DNA from: Roseomonas alba
GTDB taxonomy: Bacteria; Pseudomonadota; Alphaproteobacteria; Acetobacterales; Acetobacteraceae
Assembly: GCF_019430885.1 (NCBI RefSeq)
Contig: NZ_JAHYBZ010000003.1
Location: 310,001 to 374,000 of the forward strand
Direction of reading: 5' to 3'
DNA length: 64,000 nucleotides
The notes below the pieces were generated by a model that saw nothing but the letters and a program-made list of their open reading frames with translations, was not told the DNA's origin and searched no databases. Shown here one piece after another: positions 1 to 7,328 of the stretch; position 1 is the stretch's first letter; each line of letters begins with the position of its first letter. The translations under genes and the position numbers were made by a program.

Positions 1-359
1 AGGTGCGCAGCGGGGTGGCGCGCATCATGGCCCGCGTCCGTGCGAACAACTGGACCATTCGCGAATTGTGCCTCTCGCTGGTGGGTGCGGGCGGCTTCTG
101 CCTGATCGGAACACCGTCCGACATCGTGGATGTCATGGAAGAGTGGATCGACGGCGGCGCGGCGGATGGGTTCAACATCACTCCGACACATCTGCCCGCG
201 GGGTGCGAGGATTTCGTCGAACTCGTCACGCCAGAGCTGCAACGCCGTGGACGTTTCCGCACGGCGTATGAGGGTTCGACATTACGCGAGAATCTCGGGT
301 TGAAGCCGCATGTGAACCGCTACGCGGCAGCACGCTCGGCTCGGTCGGCGGCGGAGTAG
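1..359 (+). CDS. LLM-class flavin-dependent monooxygenase, C-terminal part (5' end outside window)
   Basis: Only the last ~118 codons are present; the frame is open to the window edge, so the start lies upstream. The residues match the C-terminus of the NtaA/SnaA/DszA group of luciferase-like monooxygenases: a helix, then G-T-P-S-D-I-V-D-V-M-E-E-W followed by D-G-F-N-I, and the closing stretch with P-x-L-Q-R-R-G-R-F-R-T-x-Y and T-L-R-E-N-L-G-L. In this family the proteins use FMNH2 from a separate reductase to attack organosulfur or nitrilotriacetate-like substrates. The substrate cannot be read from this fragment. No reductase partner is visible downstream. The next gene is convergent. Confidence 0.85.
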   Translation, partial: VRSGVARIMARVRANNWTIRELCLSLVGAGGFCLIGTPSDIVDVMEEWIDGGAADGFNITPTHLPAGCEDFVELVTPELQRRGRFRTAYEGSTLRENLGLKPHVNRYAAARSARSAAE

Positions 360-437
360 ACAGGGGCTTCGTTGGATCTGCAGGCCGCTGCAGCTCGCCG
401 GCGGCGGTGATATGGGTGAGGAGTGGCGCCCCTCCGC

Positions 438-1040
438 CTAGCGGGCGCGGAGCTGCGCCACCTCGGCTTCCAGTTCCGCGATCCGCGCATCGCGCCGTTC
501 GATCGCGGCAGCAACGTCCTCGGCTTCGAATCGCTGAGGAATGTGCTGATGGCAGTTCGCATCCCAGGCCGTGACGTGGATCAGGATCGCCTGTTCGGCC
601 CGGCCTGAGCTCCCCCCCGGCGTCAGCGTGGCGACCAGGGCGGGATCGTCCGTCACCACGCGCGCCTCACCCCAGATCTTCACGCGGCGGCGCTGCGCGT
701 AGTCCATCAGGAACAATTGCACGCGGGGATTCTCGGACAGGTTTCCCAGCGTGATGTATTGCCGGTTTCCCGACAGGTCGGCGAAGCCCAGCGTCTCCGG
801 GTCCAGCACGCGCAGGAAGCCAGGCGGGCCACCGCGATGCTGGACATAGGGTTGGCCGTCCGCGCTCGCCGTGGCGAGGTAGAAACTCCGCTGCGCGGCG
901 ATGAAGGCGGCGAGGTCGGGGGTGATCTCGCTGGGCCAGCCGCCGCGGCGCTCGCGGCGGGCAAAGGCCTCGCGCGACCCGCGCGCCTCCTGGATCGCCC
1001 TGACAGCGGGGGAGAAGGCGACATCGCTCAGCGCACCCAT
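438..1040 (-). CDS. Pyridoxamine 5'-phosphate oxidase (PPOX) family FMN-binding protein
   Basis: 200 aa. Residues ~50-160 form a split-barrel FMN-binding fold: A-F-I-A-A-Q-R-S-F-Y-L-A-T-A-S-A-D-G-Q-P-Y-V-Q-H-R-G-G, then L-S-G-N-R-Q-Y-I-T-L-G-N and V-K-I-W-G-E-A-R-V. This is the COG3576-like subgroup rather than biosynthetic PdxH. The C-terminal ~25 residues form a short charged helix (A-R-I-A-E-L-E-A-E-V-A-Q-L) that may mediate dimerisation. A strong GGAGGA Shine-Dalgarno lies just upstream of the ATG. It is co-directional with the AhpD-like gene upstream but separated from it by a strong palindrome. Members are presumed oxidoreductases or flavin-binding detoxification proteins; the reaction is unknown. 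Confidence 0.85.
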   Translation of the reverse strand: MGALSDVAFSPAVRAIQEARGSREAFARRERRGGWPSEITPDLAAFIAAQRSFYLATASADGQPYVQHRGGPPGFLRVLDPETLGFADLSGNRQYITLGNLSENPRVQLFLMDYAQRRRVKIWGEARVVTDDPALVATLTPGGSSGRAEQAILIHVTAWDANCHQHIPQRFEAEDVAAAIERRDARIAELEAEVAQLRAR

Positions 1041-1058
1041 GGTGTGATCCTCCGGGAT

Positions 1059-1080
1059 GGGGAGGGCGCGCGCCCTCCCC
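1059..1080 (-). terminator. Perfect 22-bp GC palindrome between AhpD-like and PPOX genes
   Basis: GGGGAGGGCGC is followed immediately by its exact reverse complement, in the 50-nt gap between two minus-strand genes. It has no T-run, so it is either a factor-assisted terminator or attenuator, or a stem that protects the upstream mRNA. Confidence 0.5.
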
Positions 1081-1090
1081 CAGACGGTGT

Positions 1091-1639
1091 TCAGGCGGCG
1101 CGGGCAGCGACGGGCGGGAAGTCCACCACTGTCCCGGCCACTTCGTTGACGTAGTTGGTCAGGGTGTTCAACGCCACATGCAGGATGATCTCGAGGATCT
1201 CCGCATCGCCCCAGCCGGCGGCGCGGACGGTGGCGAGCGCGTCTTCCCCGACCTGGCCACGCGCCTCGACGACCGTGAGGGCGAAGCGGATCGCCGCATC
1301 GGCCTTGGCGTCAGTGGACCGGCCGGCGCGGTTCGCGGCGATCTCGGTGGTGTCCAGCTTCGCCAGGTTCGCCCCGATGAAGCTGTGCGCGGCGAGGCAG
1401 TAGCCGCAGCCATGGAACTCGGCGATGGCGAGGGCGAGGCGTTCCCGCGTGCGGGCATCGAGCGCGCCCTTCGCCAGCGCGCCGGACAGGCCCAGATAGC
1501 CGCCGAGCGCGGCCGGGCTGGTCGCCAGCAGGCGGAACAGGTTCGGCACGCTGCCGAGCGACTTCTGCACGCCGTCCAGCAGCGGGCGGGCGGCGGCGGG
1601 GGCGGCGTCGATGGTGGCGGGGGTGGGGATGCGGGACAT
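1091..1639 (-). CDS. Carboxymuconolactone decarboxylase / AhpD-like family protein
   Basis: 182 aa. The AhpD core motif E-F-H-G-C-G-Y-C-L-A-A-H sits near the middle, giving the CxxC pair and the conserved Glu and His of alkylhydroperoxidase-like proteins. It belongs to the peroxidase-related subgroup, which reduces peroxides or has unknown thiol chemistry. The start chosen (M-S-R-I-P-T-P) has GGAG about 8 nt upstream; a longer open frame exists upstream, but it runs antisense through the LysR gene and is a shadow. The gene is divergent from the LysR regulator, the usual arrangement for a LysR target. Confidence 0.88.
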   Translation of the reverse strand: MSRIPTPATIDAAPAAARPLLDGVQKSLGSVPNLFRLLATSPAALGGYLGLSGALAKGALDARTRERLALAIAEFHGCGYCLAAHSFIGANLAKLDTTEIAANRAGRSTDAKADAAIRFALTVVEARGQVGEDALATVRAAGWGDAEILEIILHVALNTLTNYVNEVAGTVVDFPPVAARAA

Positions 1640-1693
1640 GGGGCTCTCCTTCGGGCTCCGTTGGTGGACGGGAGATTGGCTTGCGTCGCGTTC

Positions 1694-1738
1694 TGCGATA
1701 ATTCCTGTTGTCTGAACTATATAACTGCGGAATTCGCA
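1694..1738. promoter_or_regulatory. Candidate LysR operator in the divergent promoter
   Basis: Half-sites TGCGATAATTCC (1694-1705) and GGAATTCGCA (1729-1738) are inverted copies of one another apart from a 2-nt difference in length. They lie in the AT-rich 100-bp gap between the AhpD-like gene and the divergent LysR gene, ending 3 nt before the LysR start. The position fits autorepression plus control of the divergent target. This is inference from position and symmetry. Confidence 0.45.
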
Positions 1739-1741
1739 ACA

Positions 1742-2698
1742 ATGACCGACCGCTTCGACGCCATGTCCGCCTTCGTCGCCGTCGCCGATTCCGAGGGTTT
1801 CGCCCCGGCCGCCAGGCGGCTCGGCGTGTCGCCGTCCGCCGTCACGCGCCTGGTCGCGGGGCTGGAGGAACGGCTCGGGCTGCGGCTGCTCCAGCGCACC
1901 ACGCGGCGCGTCGCACTGACCGATGCGGGGGCGCGCTTCCTGATGCGGGCGCGCCGCATCCTCGCTGATCTGCGCGAGGCGGAGGACAGCGCCGCCGCGG
2001 AACGCAGCACGCCGGCGGGGCATCTCGTCGTCGCGGCACCCGTCGCCTTCGGCCGGCTGCATGTCGGGCCGCTGGTCTGCGACTTCCTGGGCCAGCACCT
2101 CGGTGTCACCGCGGAACTGACCCTGTCGGACCGCTACATCGACCTGCTGGAGGAAGGGGTCGATGTCGCGCTGCGCATCGGGCATCTGTCGGACAGCACG
2201 CTGGTCGCGCGCCGAGTGGGCGAGACGCGGCGCGTCTGGGTCGCCGCGCCGAGCTATCTGGCCAGGGCCGGCATGCCGGCATCGCCGGATGACCTCGACG
2301 CCCATCGCCTGATCCATTGCAGCGCCCTGGGCGGCGAGCGCGCCTGGACCTTCCACGGCAGCGGCACGCCCGAGACCCGCGCCATCGCCCCGCGCTACGT
2401 CACCAACAGCGTCGATGCCGCGCTGTGGCATGCCGGGCAGGGCGGCGGCATCACCAGCGTGCTGCTCTACCAGGCCGAGGAGGCGCTGCGGTCCGGCCGC
2501 CTCGTCACGCTGATGGAGGAGCAGGAGGCCGCCCCGCTGCCCATCCAGTTCGTCTATCCCTCGGCGCGGCTGCTCTCCGCCAAGGTCCGCGCGCTGGTGG
2601 ATTTGGCGCTGGCCACGCGGGACTGGCGCTTCACGGACGTCACGGCCGCTTCGCCACCGCCTCGATCTCGATCAGCGCGTCGCGCACCAGCGCCGTGA
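1742..2698 (+). CDS. LysR-family transcriptional regulator
   Basis: 318 aa. Residues 1-60 carry the winged HTH (F-V-A-V-A-D-S-E-G-F-A-P-A-A-R-R-L-G-V-S-P-S-A-V-T-R-L-V-A-G-L-E-E-R-L-G), followed by L-L-Q-R-T-T-R-R-V-A-L-T-D-A-G. Residues ~90-300 are the periplasmic-binding-protein-like effector domain with D-V-A-L-R-I-G. The family usually activates a divergent gene when an effector is bound. I start at ATG 1742 because the HTH begins there; the open frame extends further upstream through the antisense of the AhpD gene. The last 59 nt overlap the 3' end of the convergent ridA-like gene. Confidence 0.92.
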   Translation: MTDRFDAMSAFVAVADSEGFAPAARRLGVSPSAVTRLVAGLEERLGLRLLQRTTRRVALTDAGARFLMRARRILADLREAEDSAAAERSTPAGHLVVAAPVAFGRLHVGPLVCDFLGQHLGVTAELTLSDRYIDLLEEGVDVALRIGHLSDSTLVARRVGETRRVWVAAPSYLARAGMPASPDDLDAHRLIHCSALGGERAWTFHGSGTPETRAIAPRYVTNSVDAALWHAGQGGGITSVLLYQAEEALRSGRLVTLMEEQEAAPLPIQFVYPSARLLSAKVRALVDLALATRDWRFTDVTAASPPPRSRSARRAPAP

Positions 2699-3026
2699 CG
2701 CCGATACAGGTGCGCACCGGCCGCCCGCCCGGCGGCAAGGCGGCGGCATAGGCCGCGTTCATCGCTGCATAGTCGCGGCGGAACTCGGTAAGATAGACCC
2801 GCACGGAGACCACGTGCTCCAGGCCGAGCCCAAGCGCTCCCAGCGCCCGCGCGAGGTTGCTCATGGTCCGCGTGGTCTGGGCCGCGATGCCGTCCGGGAA
2901 TGGCGCGTCCGGATCATCGAGGTCGCGCGGGAACTGCCCGGTCAGGAAGACGAATCCATCCGCCTCCACGGCGTGAGACGACGGTGAGACCGAGGGTGGA
3001 AATCCCGCGAAGATATGGTGACGCAT
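2640..3026 (-). CDS. RidA / YjgF family protein
   Basis: 128 aa, the usual length for the family. Conserved elements include F-L-T-G-Q-F-P-R-D near residue 30, the Q-T-x-x-x-x-N-L helix, V-x-V-Y-L-T near residue 85 and the signature R-P-V-R-T-C-I-G-V-T-A-L near residue 105 with the Arg that binds the imine carboxylate. RidA proteins hydrolyse reactive enamines/imines made by PLP enzymes; other subgroups act in catabolism. GGGAGGAG precedes the ATG and overlaps the end of the DUF4169 gene 5 nt upstream, so the two are probably cotranscribed. The 3' end overlaps the LysR gene convergently. Confidence 0.9.
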   Translation of the reverse strand: MRHHIFAGFPPSVSPSSHAVEADGFVFLTGQFPRDLDDPDAPFPDGIAAQTTRTMSNLARALGALGLGLEHVVSVRVYLTEFRRDYAAMNAAYAAALPPGGRPVRTCIGVTALVRDALIEIEAVAKRP

Positions 3027-3031
3027 CGCGG

Positions 3032-3208
3032 TCACTCCTCCCGTTTCGCGCCATCCAGCAAGGCCTTGCGCCGCGCCTCGTCCCGCGCGTCGTTGGCCTT
3101 TTCCGCCTTGGTCCGCCCGTGCTTCGCGCGGTTGGCCACGGCGCTGGCCTCGGCCTCCTGCTTCGTGCGTGCCTTGCGGACCTTGTTCAGGTTGACGATC
3201 TCGCCCAT
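3032..3208 (-). CDS. DUF4169 family small basic protein
   Basis: 58 aa from the ATG at 3208, starting M-G-E-I-V-N-L-N-K-V-R-K-A, which matches the conserved opening of DUF4169 proteins of alphaproteobacteria. The rest is a highly charged Lys/Arg/Ala/Glu helix (K-Q-E-A-E-A ... A-K-H-G-R-T-K-A-E-K). A GTG 7 codons upstream is an alternative start but adds non-conserved residues. Function is unknown; the family is small, cytosolic and often next to ribbon-helix-helix genes. It is translationally coupled to the ridA-like gene, with 5 nt between stop and start. Confidence 0.75.
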   Translation of the reverse strand: MGEIVNLNKVRKARTKQEAEASAVANRAKHGRTKAEKANDARDEARRKALLDGAKREE

Positions 3209-3249
3209 GCGGGGAGGATACGCCGCCACACCCCCGAGGGAAAACGTCC

Positions 3250-3909
3250 ATGCCCACCATTTCTCTGACGGCCGCCGACGGCCACCGCCTGACCGCCTAC
3301 CGCGCCGGTCCCCAGAACGCCGATCGCGCCCTGGTCGTGGTGCAGGAGATCTTCGGTGTGAACCACCACATGCGGAACGTCTGTGAGCGTTTCGCCGCCG
3401 AGGGCTATGCCGTCATCGCCCCGGCGCTGTTCGACCGCGTCGCGCCCGGCATCGAGCTCGGCTACCAAGCCGCCGACGTGGCCCAGGGCCGCGAGTTGCG
3501 CGGCAAGATCGAGGACGGGCTGACGCTGCTCGACGTGCTGGCGGCCGCCGCGGCGCTGCCGGCCGGCGTGAAGCGCGGCATCGTCGGCTATTGCTGGGGC
3601 GGCACCGTCACCTGGCATGCGGCGACACGCAGCAGCGCCTTCAGCGCCGCCTCCGGCTGGTATGGCGGCGGCATCATCGCGGCGAAGGACGAAGCGCCGC
3701 GCTGCCCCGTGCAGCTCCATTTCGGGGAGACGGACGCCTCCATCCCGATGACCGATGTCGAAGCCATCAAGGCGGCGCAGCCAGGGGCCGAGATCCACGT
3801 CTATGGCGGCGGCCATGGCTTCGGTTGCGATGAGCGTGGGTCGTACGTGCAGGCGGATTACGAGCTGGCGCAGAAGCGGACGCTGGAGTTTTTCGCGAAG
3901 ACCCTCTGA
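3250..3909 (+). CDS. Dienelactone hydrolase family protein
   Basis: 219 aa, close to the usual ~235. It is an alpha/beta hydrolase with a cysteine nucleophile: C115 in G-Y-C-W-G-G, D162 in E-T-D-A-S-I-P and H189 in G-G-H-G-F-G-C form the triad expected of carboxymethylenebutenolidase. The early Q-E-I-F-G-V-N motif (E near 33) matches the second-shell Glu of the family. In ortho-cleavage pathways such enzymes open dienelactones to maleylacetate, but many homologues are broad esterases and no aromatic degradation genes are adjacent. The gene is followed by a multi-hairpin repeat element. Confidence 0.9.
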   Translation: MPTISLTAADGHRLTAYRAGPQNADRALVVVQEIFGVNHHMRNVCERFAAEGYAVIAPALFDRVAPGIELGYQAADVAQGRELRGKIEDGLTLLDVLAAAAALPAGVKRGIVGYCWGGTVTWHAATRSSAFSAASGWYGGGIIAAKDEAPRCPVQLHFGETDASIPMTDVEAIKAAQPGAEIHVYGGGHGFGCDERGSYVQADYELAQKRTLEFFAKTL

Positions 3910-3917
3910 GGGCGCTG

Positions 3918-4152
3918 TTGGAGAGGGGCGCCGCCCCTCTCCAAACCTCACCCCGCCAAGTGCTTGGAGCACTTGGAACGCAATCTTCTGGCGCCTGGCA
4001 CCACGGGAGACATACCCCGCAAAGGGTGCTTCGCGCGCAGGAATGGGTTTCGGCACCATTCCGACCGTGGCGCACGGCGCCAATTGACGGTTTCCAAAGG
4101 CCTCGGGCCTTTGGTGGGGTGAGGTCCGGAGAGGGGCAAGACCCCTCTCCGG
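3918..4152 (+). repeat. Multi-hairpin intergenic repeat, copy 1
   Basis: Four stems in order. A (3918-3944): 12-bp perfect stem, loop GCC. B (3956-3976): CCAAGTGC, 5-nt loop, then its complement. C (4094-4114): CCAAAGGCC / GGCCTTTGG, loop TCG. D (4126-4152): 11-bp stem with loop CAAGA. It starts 9 nt after the dienelactone hydrolase stop and ends 13 nt before the stop of the convergent tctA gene. Related copies are at 40851, 43813 and 56266. Probably a transcription-ending or mRNA-protecting element. Confidence 0.8.
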
Positions 4153-4164
4153 TCCGCCCTTTGG

Positions 4165-5667
4165 TCAGCCAGGGCTGGGCTTGCGTCGCCGCAACAGGTT
4201 GGCGAGGCCGGGGATCGACCACAGCGCCGCGAGCAGCGTCAGCCCACAAAGCCCCATGCTGATCGGCCGAGTGAAGAAGGGGGTGACGTCGCCGCCCGAC
4301 AGCACCAGCCCGCGCAGCAGGTTCTTGTCCAGCAGGTCACCCAGCACGATGCCGAGCACCAGCGGTGCCATCGGGAAGCGCAGTTCCCGCAGGATGAAGC
4401 CGACCAGACCCGCGCCGAGCATTACCCAGATGTCGAACAGGCGGGATGTGATGGCGAAGGCGCCGACCGTGCACAGCACGAAGACGATGGGCATCAGGCG
4501 CTCGCGCGGGATCAGCAGGATCCACAGCAGCGGCCGCACCAGGACCAGGCCGTAGACCATCTTCACCATGTCGGCGACCACCAGCATGGCAACGATCTGG
4601 TAGATGAACTCGGGCGCGGTGATCGCGAGCATCGGTCCTGGATTGAGGCCGTGGATCATCATCGCGGCCATCAGCACCGCGGCGGGCGCGGAACCCGGCA
4701 CGGCGAGCGTCAGCACCGGGATGATGGCGCCGGGGACGCAGGCGCTCTCGCCCGTCTCCGCCGCCATCAGGCCCTCGATACTGCCCTTGCCGAACTTCTC
4801 GCGTTCCTTCGAGGCGCGCTTGGCCGCGGCGTAGGAGGTCCAGGCGGCGATGTCCTCGCCGAGCCCGGGCATGGCGCCGATGAAGGTGCCCAGCGCACCG
4901 GACCGCAGGATCGTCTTCCAATGCTTCGTGACGTCGGCGATGCGCGGAATGACGGAATCGATCTTCGACGCGACCGCCTTCACCGCCTGACCGCGCATCG
5001 AGGACAGCACCTCCGCCACGCCGAACACGCCCACCAGCACCGGCAGCAGCCCCAGCCCGCCGGCGAGGTCCGCATTGCCGAAGGCGAAGCGCGCATAGGC
5101 GTGGTTCGTCTCCTGCCCGATCGTCGCGACGAACAGGCCGAGGAAGCCGGCGATGTAGCCCTTCAGCGGATCGCCGCCCGACAGCGACCCGGCGATGACG
5201 ATGCCGAACATCGCCACCCAGAACATCTCATAGGACCCGAATTGCAGCGCGAATTCGCCGAAGGACGGGGCGAACAGCGCCAGGATCATCGTCCCGAACA
5301 GCGTGCCGAGCCACGACCCGGAGGTGGAGATGCCCATCGCCCGTCCGGCGAGTCCCTGCCGCGCCAAAGGAAACCCGTCCAGCGTGGAGGCCGCGGAGGC
5401 CGGCGTGCCGGGAATGTTCAGCAGGATCGCGCTGCGCGACCCGCCATAGATCGCGCCGACATAGACGCAGACCAGCACCAGCATGGCAACGTCGTGCCCC
5501 ATACCGAAGGTCAGCGTGGTCAGGAGCGCCACGCCCATGGTCGCGGTCAGGCCGGGCAGCGCGCCGACGATGATGCCGACCAGCGTCGCCCAGAAGGCAT
5601 GGAAGACGGCGCCGCCGCTCAGCACATGGGCGAAGCCGCCCACCAGGTTGTTCAGCGCATCGAGCAT
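4165..5667 (-). CDS. tctA: Tripartite tricarboxylate transporter, large permease subunit TctA
   Basis: 500 aa with about 12 hydrophobic segments, the family length. The N-terminus carries G-A-L-P-G-L-T-A-T-M-G-V-A-L-L, followed by Y-G-G-S-R-S-A-I-L-L-N-I-P-G-T-P-A-S-A-A-S-T-L-D-G-F-P. A second P-G-L-G-E-D-I-A-A-W region near residue 320 is the family's internal repeat. TctA is the main membrane channel of secondary carboxylate transporters driven by ion gradients and fed by a periplasmic Bug protein. The ATG overlaps the tctB stop by one base, and the operon order is bug-tctB-tctA. The carboxylate substrate is not readable. Confidence 0.95.
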   Translation of the reverse strand: MLDALNNLVGGFAHVLSGGAVFHAFWATLVGIIVGALPGLTATMGVALLTTLTFGMGHDVAMLVLVCVYVGAIYGGSRSAILLNIPGTPASAASTLDGFPLARQGLAGRAMGISTSGSWLGTLFGTMILALFAPSFGEFALQFGSYEMFWVAMFGIVIAGSLSGGDPLKGYIAGFLGLFVATIGQETNHAYARFAFGNADLAGGLGLLPVLVGVFGVAEVLSSMRGQAVKAVASKIDSVIPRIADVTKHWKTILRSGALGTFIGAMPGLGEDIAAWTSYAAAKRASKEREKFGKGSIEGLMAAETGESACVPGAIIPVLTLAVPGSAPAAVLMAAMMIHGLNPGPMLAITAPEFIYQIVAMLVVADMVKMVYGLVLVRPLLWILLIPRERLMPIVFVLCTVGAFAITSRLFDIWVMLGAGLVGFILRELRFPMAPLVLGIVLGDLLDKNLLRGLVLSGGDVTPFFTRPISMGLCGLTLLAALWSIPGLANLLRRRKPSPG

Positions 5668-6197
5668 CAGGGCAGCCGCAGCAGGAAGAGATTCTCGAAG
5701 ACCAGCATGACGGTGATACCGGTGGCGAGGCCGATCGTCGCGGCCTCGGCGATGCGCCGCAGGCGGCGTTCCGGCGCCTGATCCCATTCGAAGACGGTGG
5801 TGAAGGCGAAGACGAACAGCGCCGAGGCCGCCCAGAACGGCACGCGGCCCACCAGCACGCCGGAATAGAGCACGCCGAGCAGCGCGGCGATCGCCAGCCG
5901 CCGCCCGTCTCCCGTGCCCGCCGTTGCCACGCCCTGCACCGCCCAGCCCCCACGCCCCACGGCACGCAGACCGAGCCCCAGCGACAGCAGCGCAATCATC
6001 ACGCCATAGAAGCCCGGCACGATGCCGGGCGCGGTGAGGCCGGTCCCCGATTGCTCGACGAAGCGCGGCATGGCGATCGCCTGCTGCACGATCGCCACGC
6101 CGAGCGTGAAGAGCACCGCGGCGGTGATGAGATCGGCGCGCGGCGAGGCCGGCGCCTTCTCCCCGTCGAAGGGGGATTCGGCCTCGACTTCGCTCAA
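5667..6197 (-). CDS. tctB: Tripartite tricarboxylate transporter, small membrane subunit TctB
   Basis: 176 aa with four predicted membrane helices (L-I-T-A-A-V-L-F-T-L-G-V-A-I; F-Y-G-V-M-I-A-L-L-S-L-G-L-G-L; the central L-A-I-A-A-L-L-G-V-L-Y-S; and the closing A-T-I-G-L-A-T-G-I-T-V-M-L-V-F). This is the TctB topology, which is poorly conserved in sequence. The best start is TTG at 6197: it overlaps the stop of the bug gene (TTGA) and gives M-S-E-V-E-A. The open frame upstream is out of phase with the bug gene and is probably not translated. The stop overlaps the tctA ATG. Confidence 0.85.
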   Translation of the reverse strand: MSEVEAESPFDGEKAPASPRADLITAAVLFTLGVAIVQQAIAMPRFVEQSGTGLTAPGIVPGFYGVMIALLSLGLGLRAVGRGGWAVQGVATAGTGDGRRLAIAALLGVLYSGVLVGRVPFWAASALFVFAFTTVFEWDQAPERRLRRIAEAATIGLATGITVMLVFENLFLLRLP

Positions 6198-7216
6198 AGC
6201 CGCGCGATCCCGACCGTCTCGGGCGACACGCGCGCCTTGCCGCCGTCGAAGTAGAGCCAGGCGGTCTGGCGGACCATCTTCCACGCCTCGTCATAGGCCT
6301 GCTGCCCATAGAGCGGTGCGAACAGCGCCGCGCGGGAACTGGCGTAGTCCTTCAGGCGCTGCGAATTGGCGATGGTGGTGCGCCAGATCTCGGTCATGGT
6401 GGAAACCACGTTGTCCGGCACGCCCTTGGGGCACCAGATGCCGAAATAGTTCAGCGGCGCCGGCATGTTGGGCACCCAGCGGCGCACGGACGGGATCTCG
6501 ATCGCCGGGCTGCTGCCCTGCGCGGCGAGCGTCACCGGATTGTCCGACTGCACGGCGAGCGGGATCAGGCGCCGCGCCCGGATCATCTCGGCCGCCTCCA
6601 CCAGCAGCACGGCGCCAAGCTGTGTCTCGCCCGACACGGTCGCGATCATCGCCGGATTGCCGCCGTCATAGGTCGCGTGGCGGTATTGCAGGCCGGGGGT
6701 GGCGGCGCGCAGCGCCTCCATCATGTTGTGCCCGGCCGAGGACACGCCGGCGGTCGCGACGCCGATACCCTGGCCGCGGGTCTTCAGCGCTTCGAACGCC
6801 GCGCCGAAGTCGCGGAAGCCGGCCTGCGGGTTGGCGACCAGCACGTTCACATTGGCGACCGCGAAGAACAGGTTCCAATCCGACAGCATCGTGTCGAGCA
6901 GGCCGAGCACCTTGTAGCAGCCGACATCGACGGCGGCACCGGCGGCCCAAGTCAGGCCATCCTTCGGGGCTTCCAGCGCATTGCGCGTGCCGATCGACCC
7001 CGAGGCGCCGGGCTGGTTCACCACCACCACGCGCTGGCCGAGCGGGCCTTCGACCTCGGCCGCGACGATGCGCGCCATCTGGTCGGTCGATCCGCCCGCG
7101 GCCCAGGGCACGATGACGGTGACCGGTCGGTCGGGACGCCAGGCGCCCTGCGCGCGCAGCGTGACGGGGGCCGCGATCCCGGCGGCGGTGGCGGCAAGAA
7201 GGTGCCTGCGAAGCAT
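6194..7216 (-). CDS. Bug/TctC family periplasmic solute-binding protein
   Basis: 340 aa. The N-terminal signal peptide (M-L-R-R-H-L-L-A-A-T-A-A-G-I-A-A-P-V-T-L-R-A-Q) is followed by W-R-P-D-R-P-V-T-V-I-V-P-W-A-A-G-G-S-T-D, the Bug hallmark where the loop grips a carboxylate of the ligand. P-G-A-S-G-S-I-G-T follows. The start at 7216 is chosen because the signal peptide begins there, with GAGGAAAGGG upstream; the frame is open a further 21 codons. It is the first gene of the bug-tctB-tctA operon and delivers a carboxylate to TctAB. An inverted repeat lies about 50 nt upstream. Confidence 0.93.
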   Translation of the reverse strand: MLRRHLLAATAAGIAAPVTLRAQGAWRPDRPVTVIVPWAAGGSTDQMARIVAAEVEGPLGQRVVVVNQPGASGSIGTRNALEAPKDGLTWAAGAAVDVGCYKVLGLLDTMLSDWNLFFAVANVNVLVANPQAGFRDFGAAFEALKTRGQGIGVATAGVSSAGHNMMEALRAATPGLQYRHATYDGGNPAMIATVSGETQLGAVLLVEAAEMIRARRLIPLAVQSDNPVTLAAQGSSPAIEIPSVRRWVPNMPAPLNYFGIWCPKGVPDNVVSTMTEIWRTTIANSQRLKDYASSRAALFAPLYGQQAYDEAWKMVRQTAWLYFDGGKARVSPETVGIARL

Positions 7217-7266
7217 GTCTTCGACCCTTTCCTCATTGACGCGCCGCTTTCGTCGCGGCGTCATGG

Positions 7267-7290
7267 GGTGGTAACCCAATGGTTACCGCC
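7267..7290. promoter_or_regulatory. Inverted repeat upstream of the bug-tctBA operon
   Basis: GGTGGTAACC, a 4-nt spacer CAAT, then GGTTACCGCC: ten paired positions with one G-T wobble, 51-74 nt upstream of the bug start codon and before the 3' end of the GNAT gene. The size and spacing suit a dimeric repressor site or a leader hairpin. No regulator gene is adjacent. Confidence 0.45.
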
Positions 7291-7328
7291 GATGGTGCTG
7301 CGAGGCTCGCGCTGCCGTCAAGCCTGGG

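Noticed and set aside
3910..4164. Short open frames inside the repeat element copies
   Set aside because: They arise from the hairpin arms, are not conserved between copies and lack ribosome binding sites; the repeat is structural, not coding.
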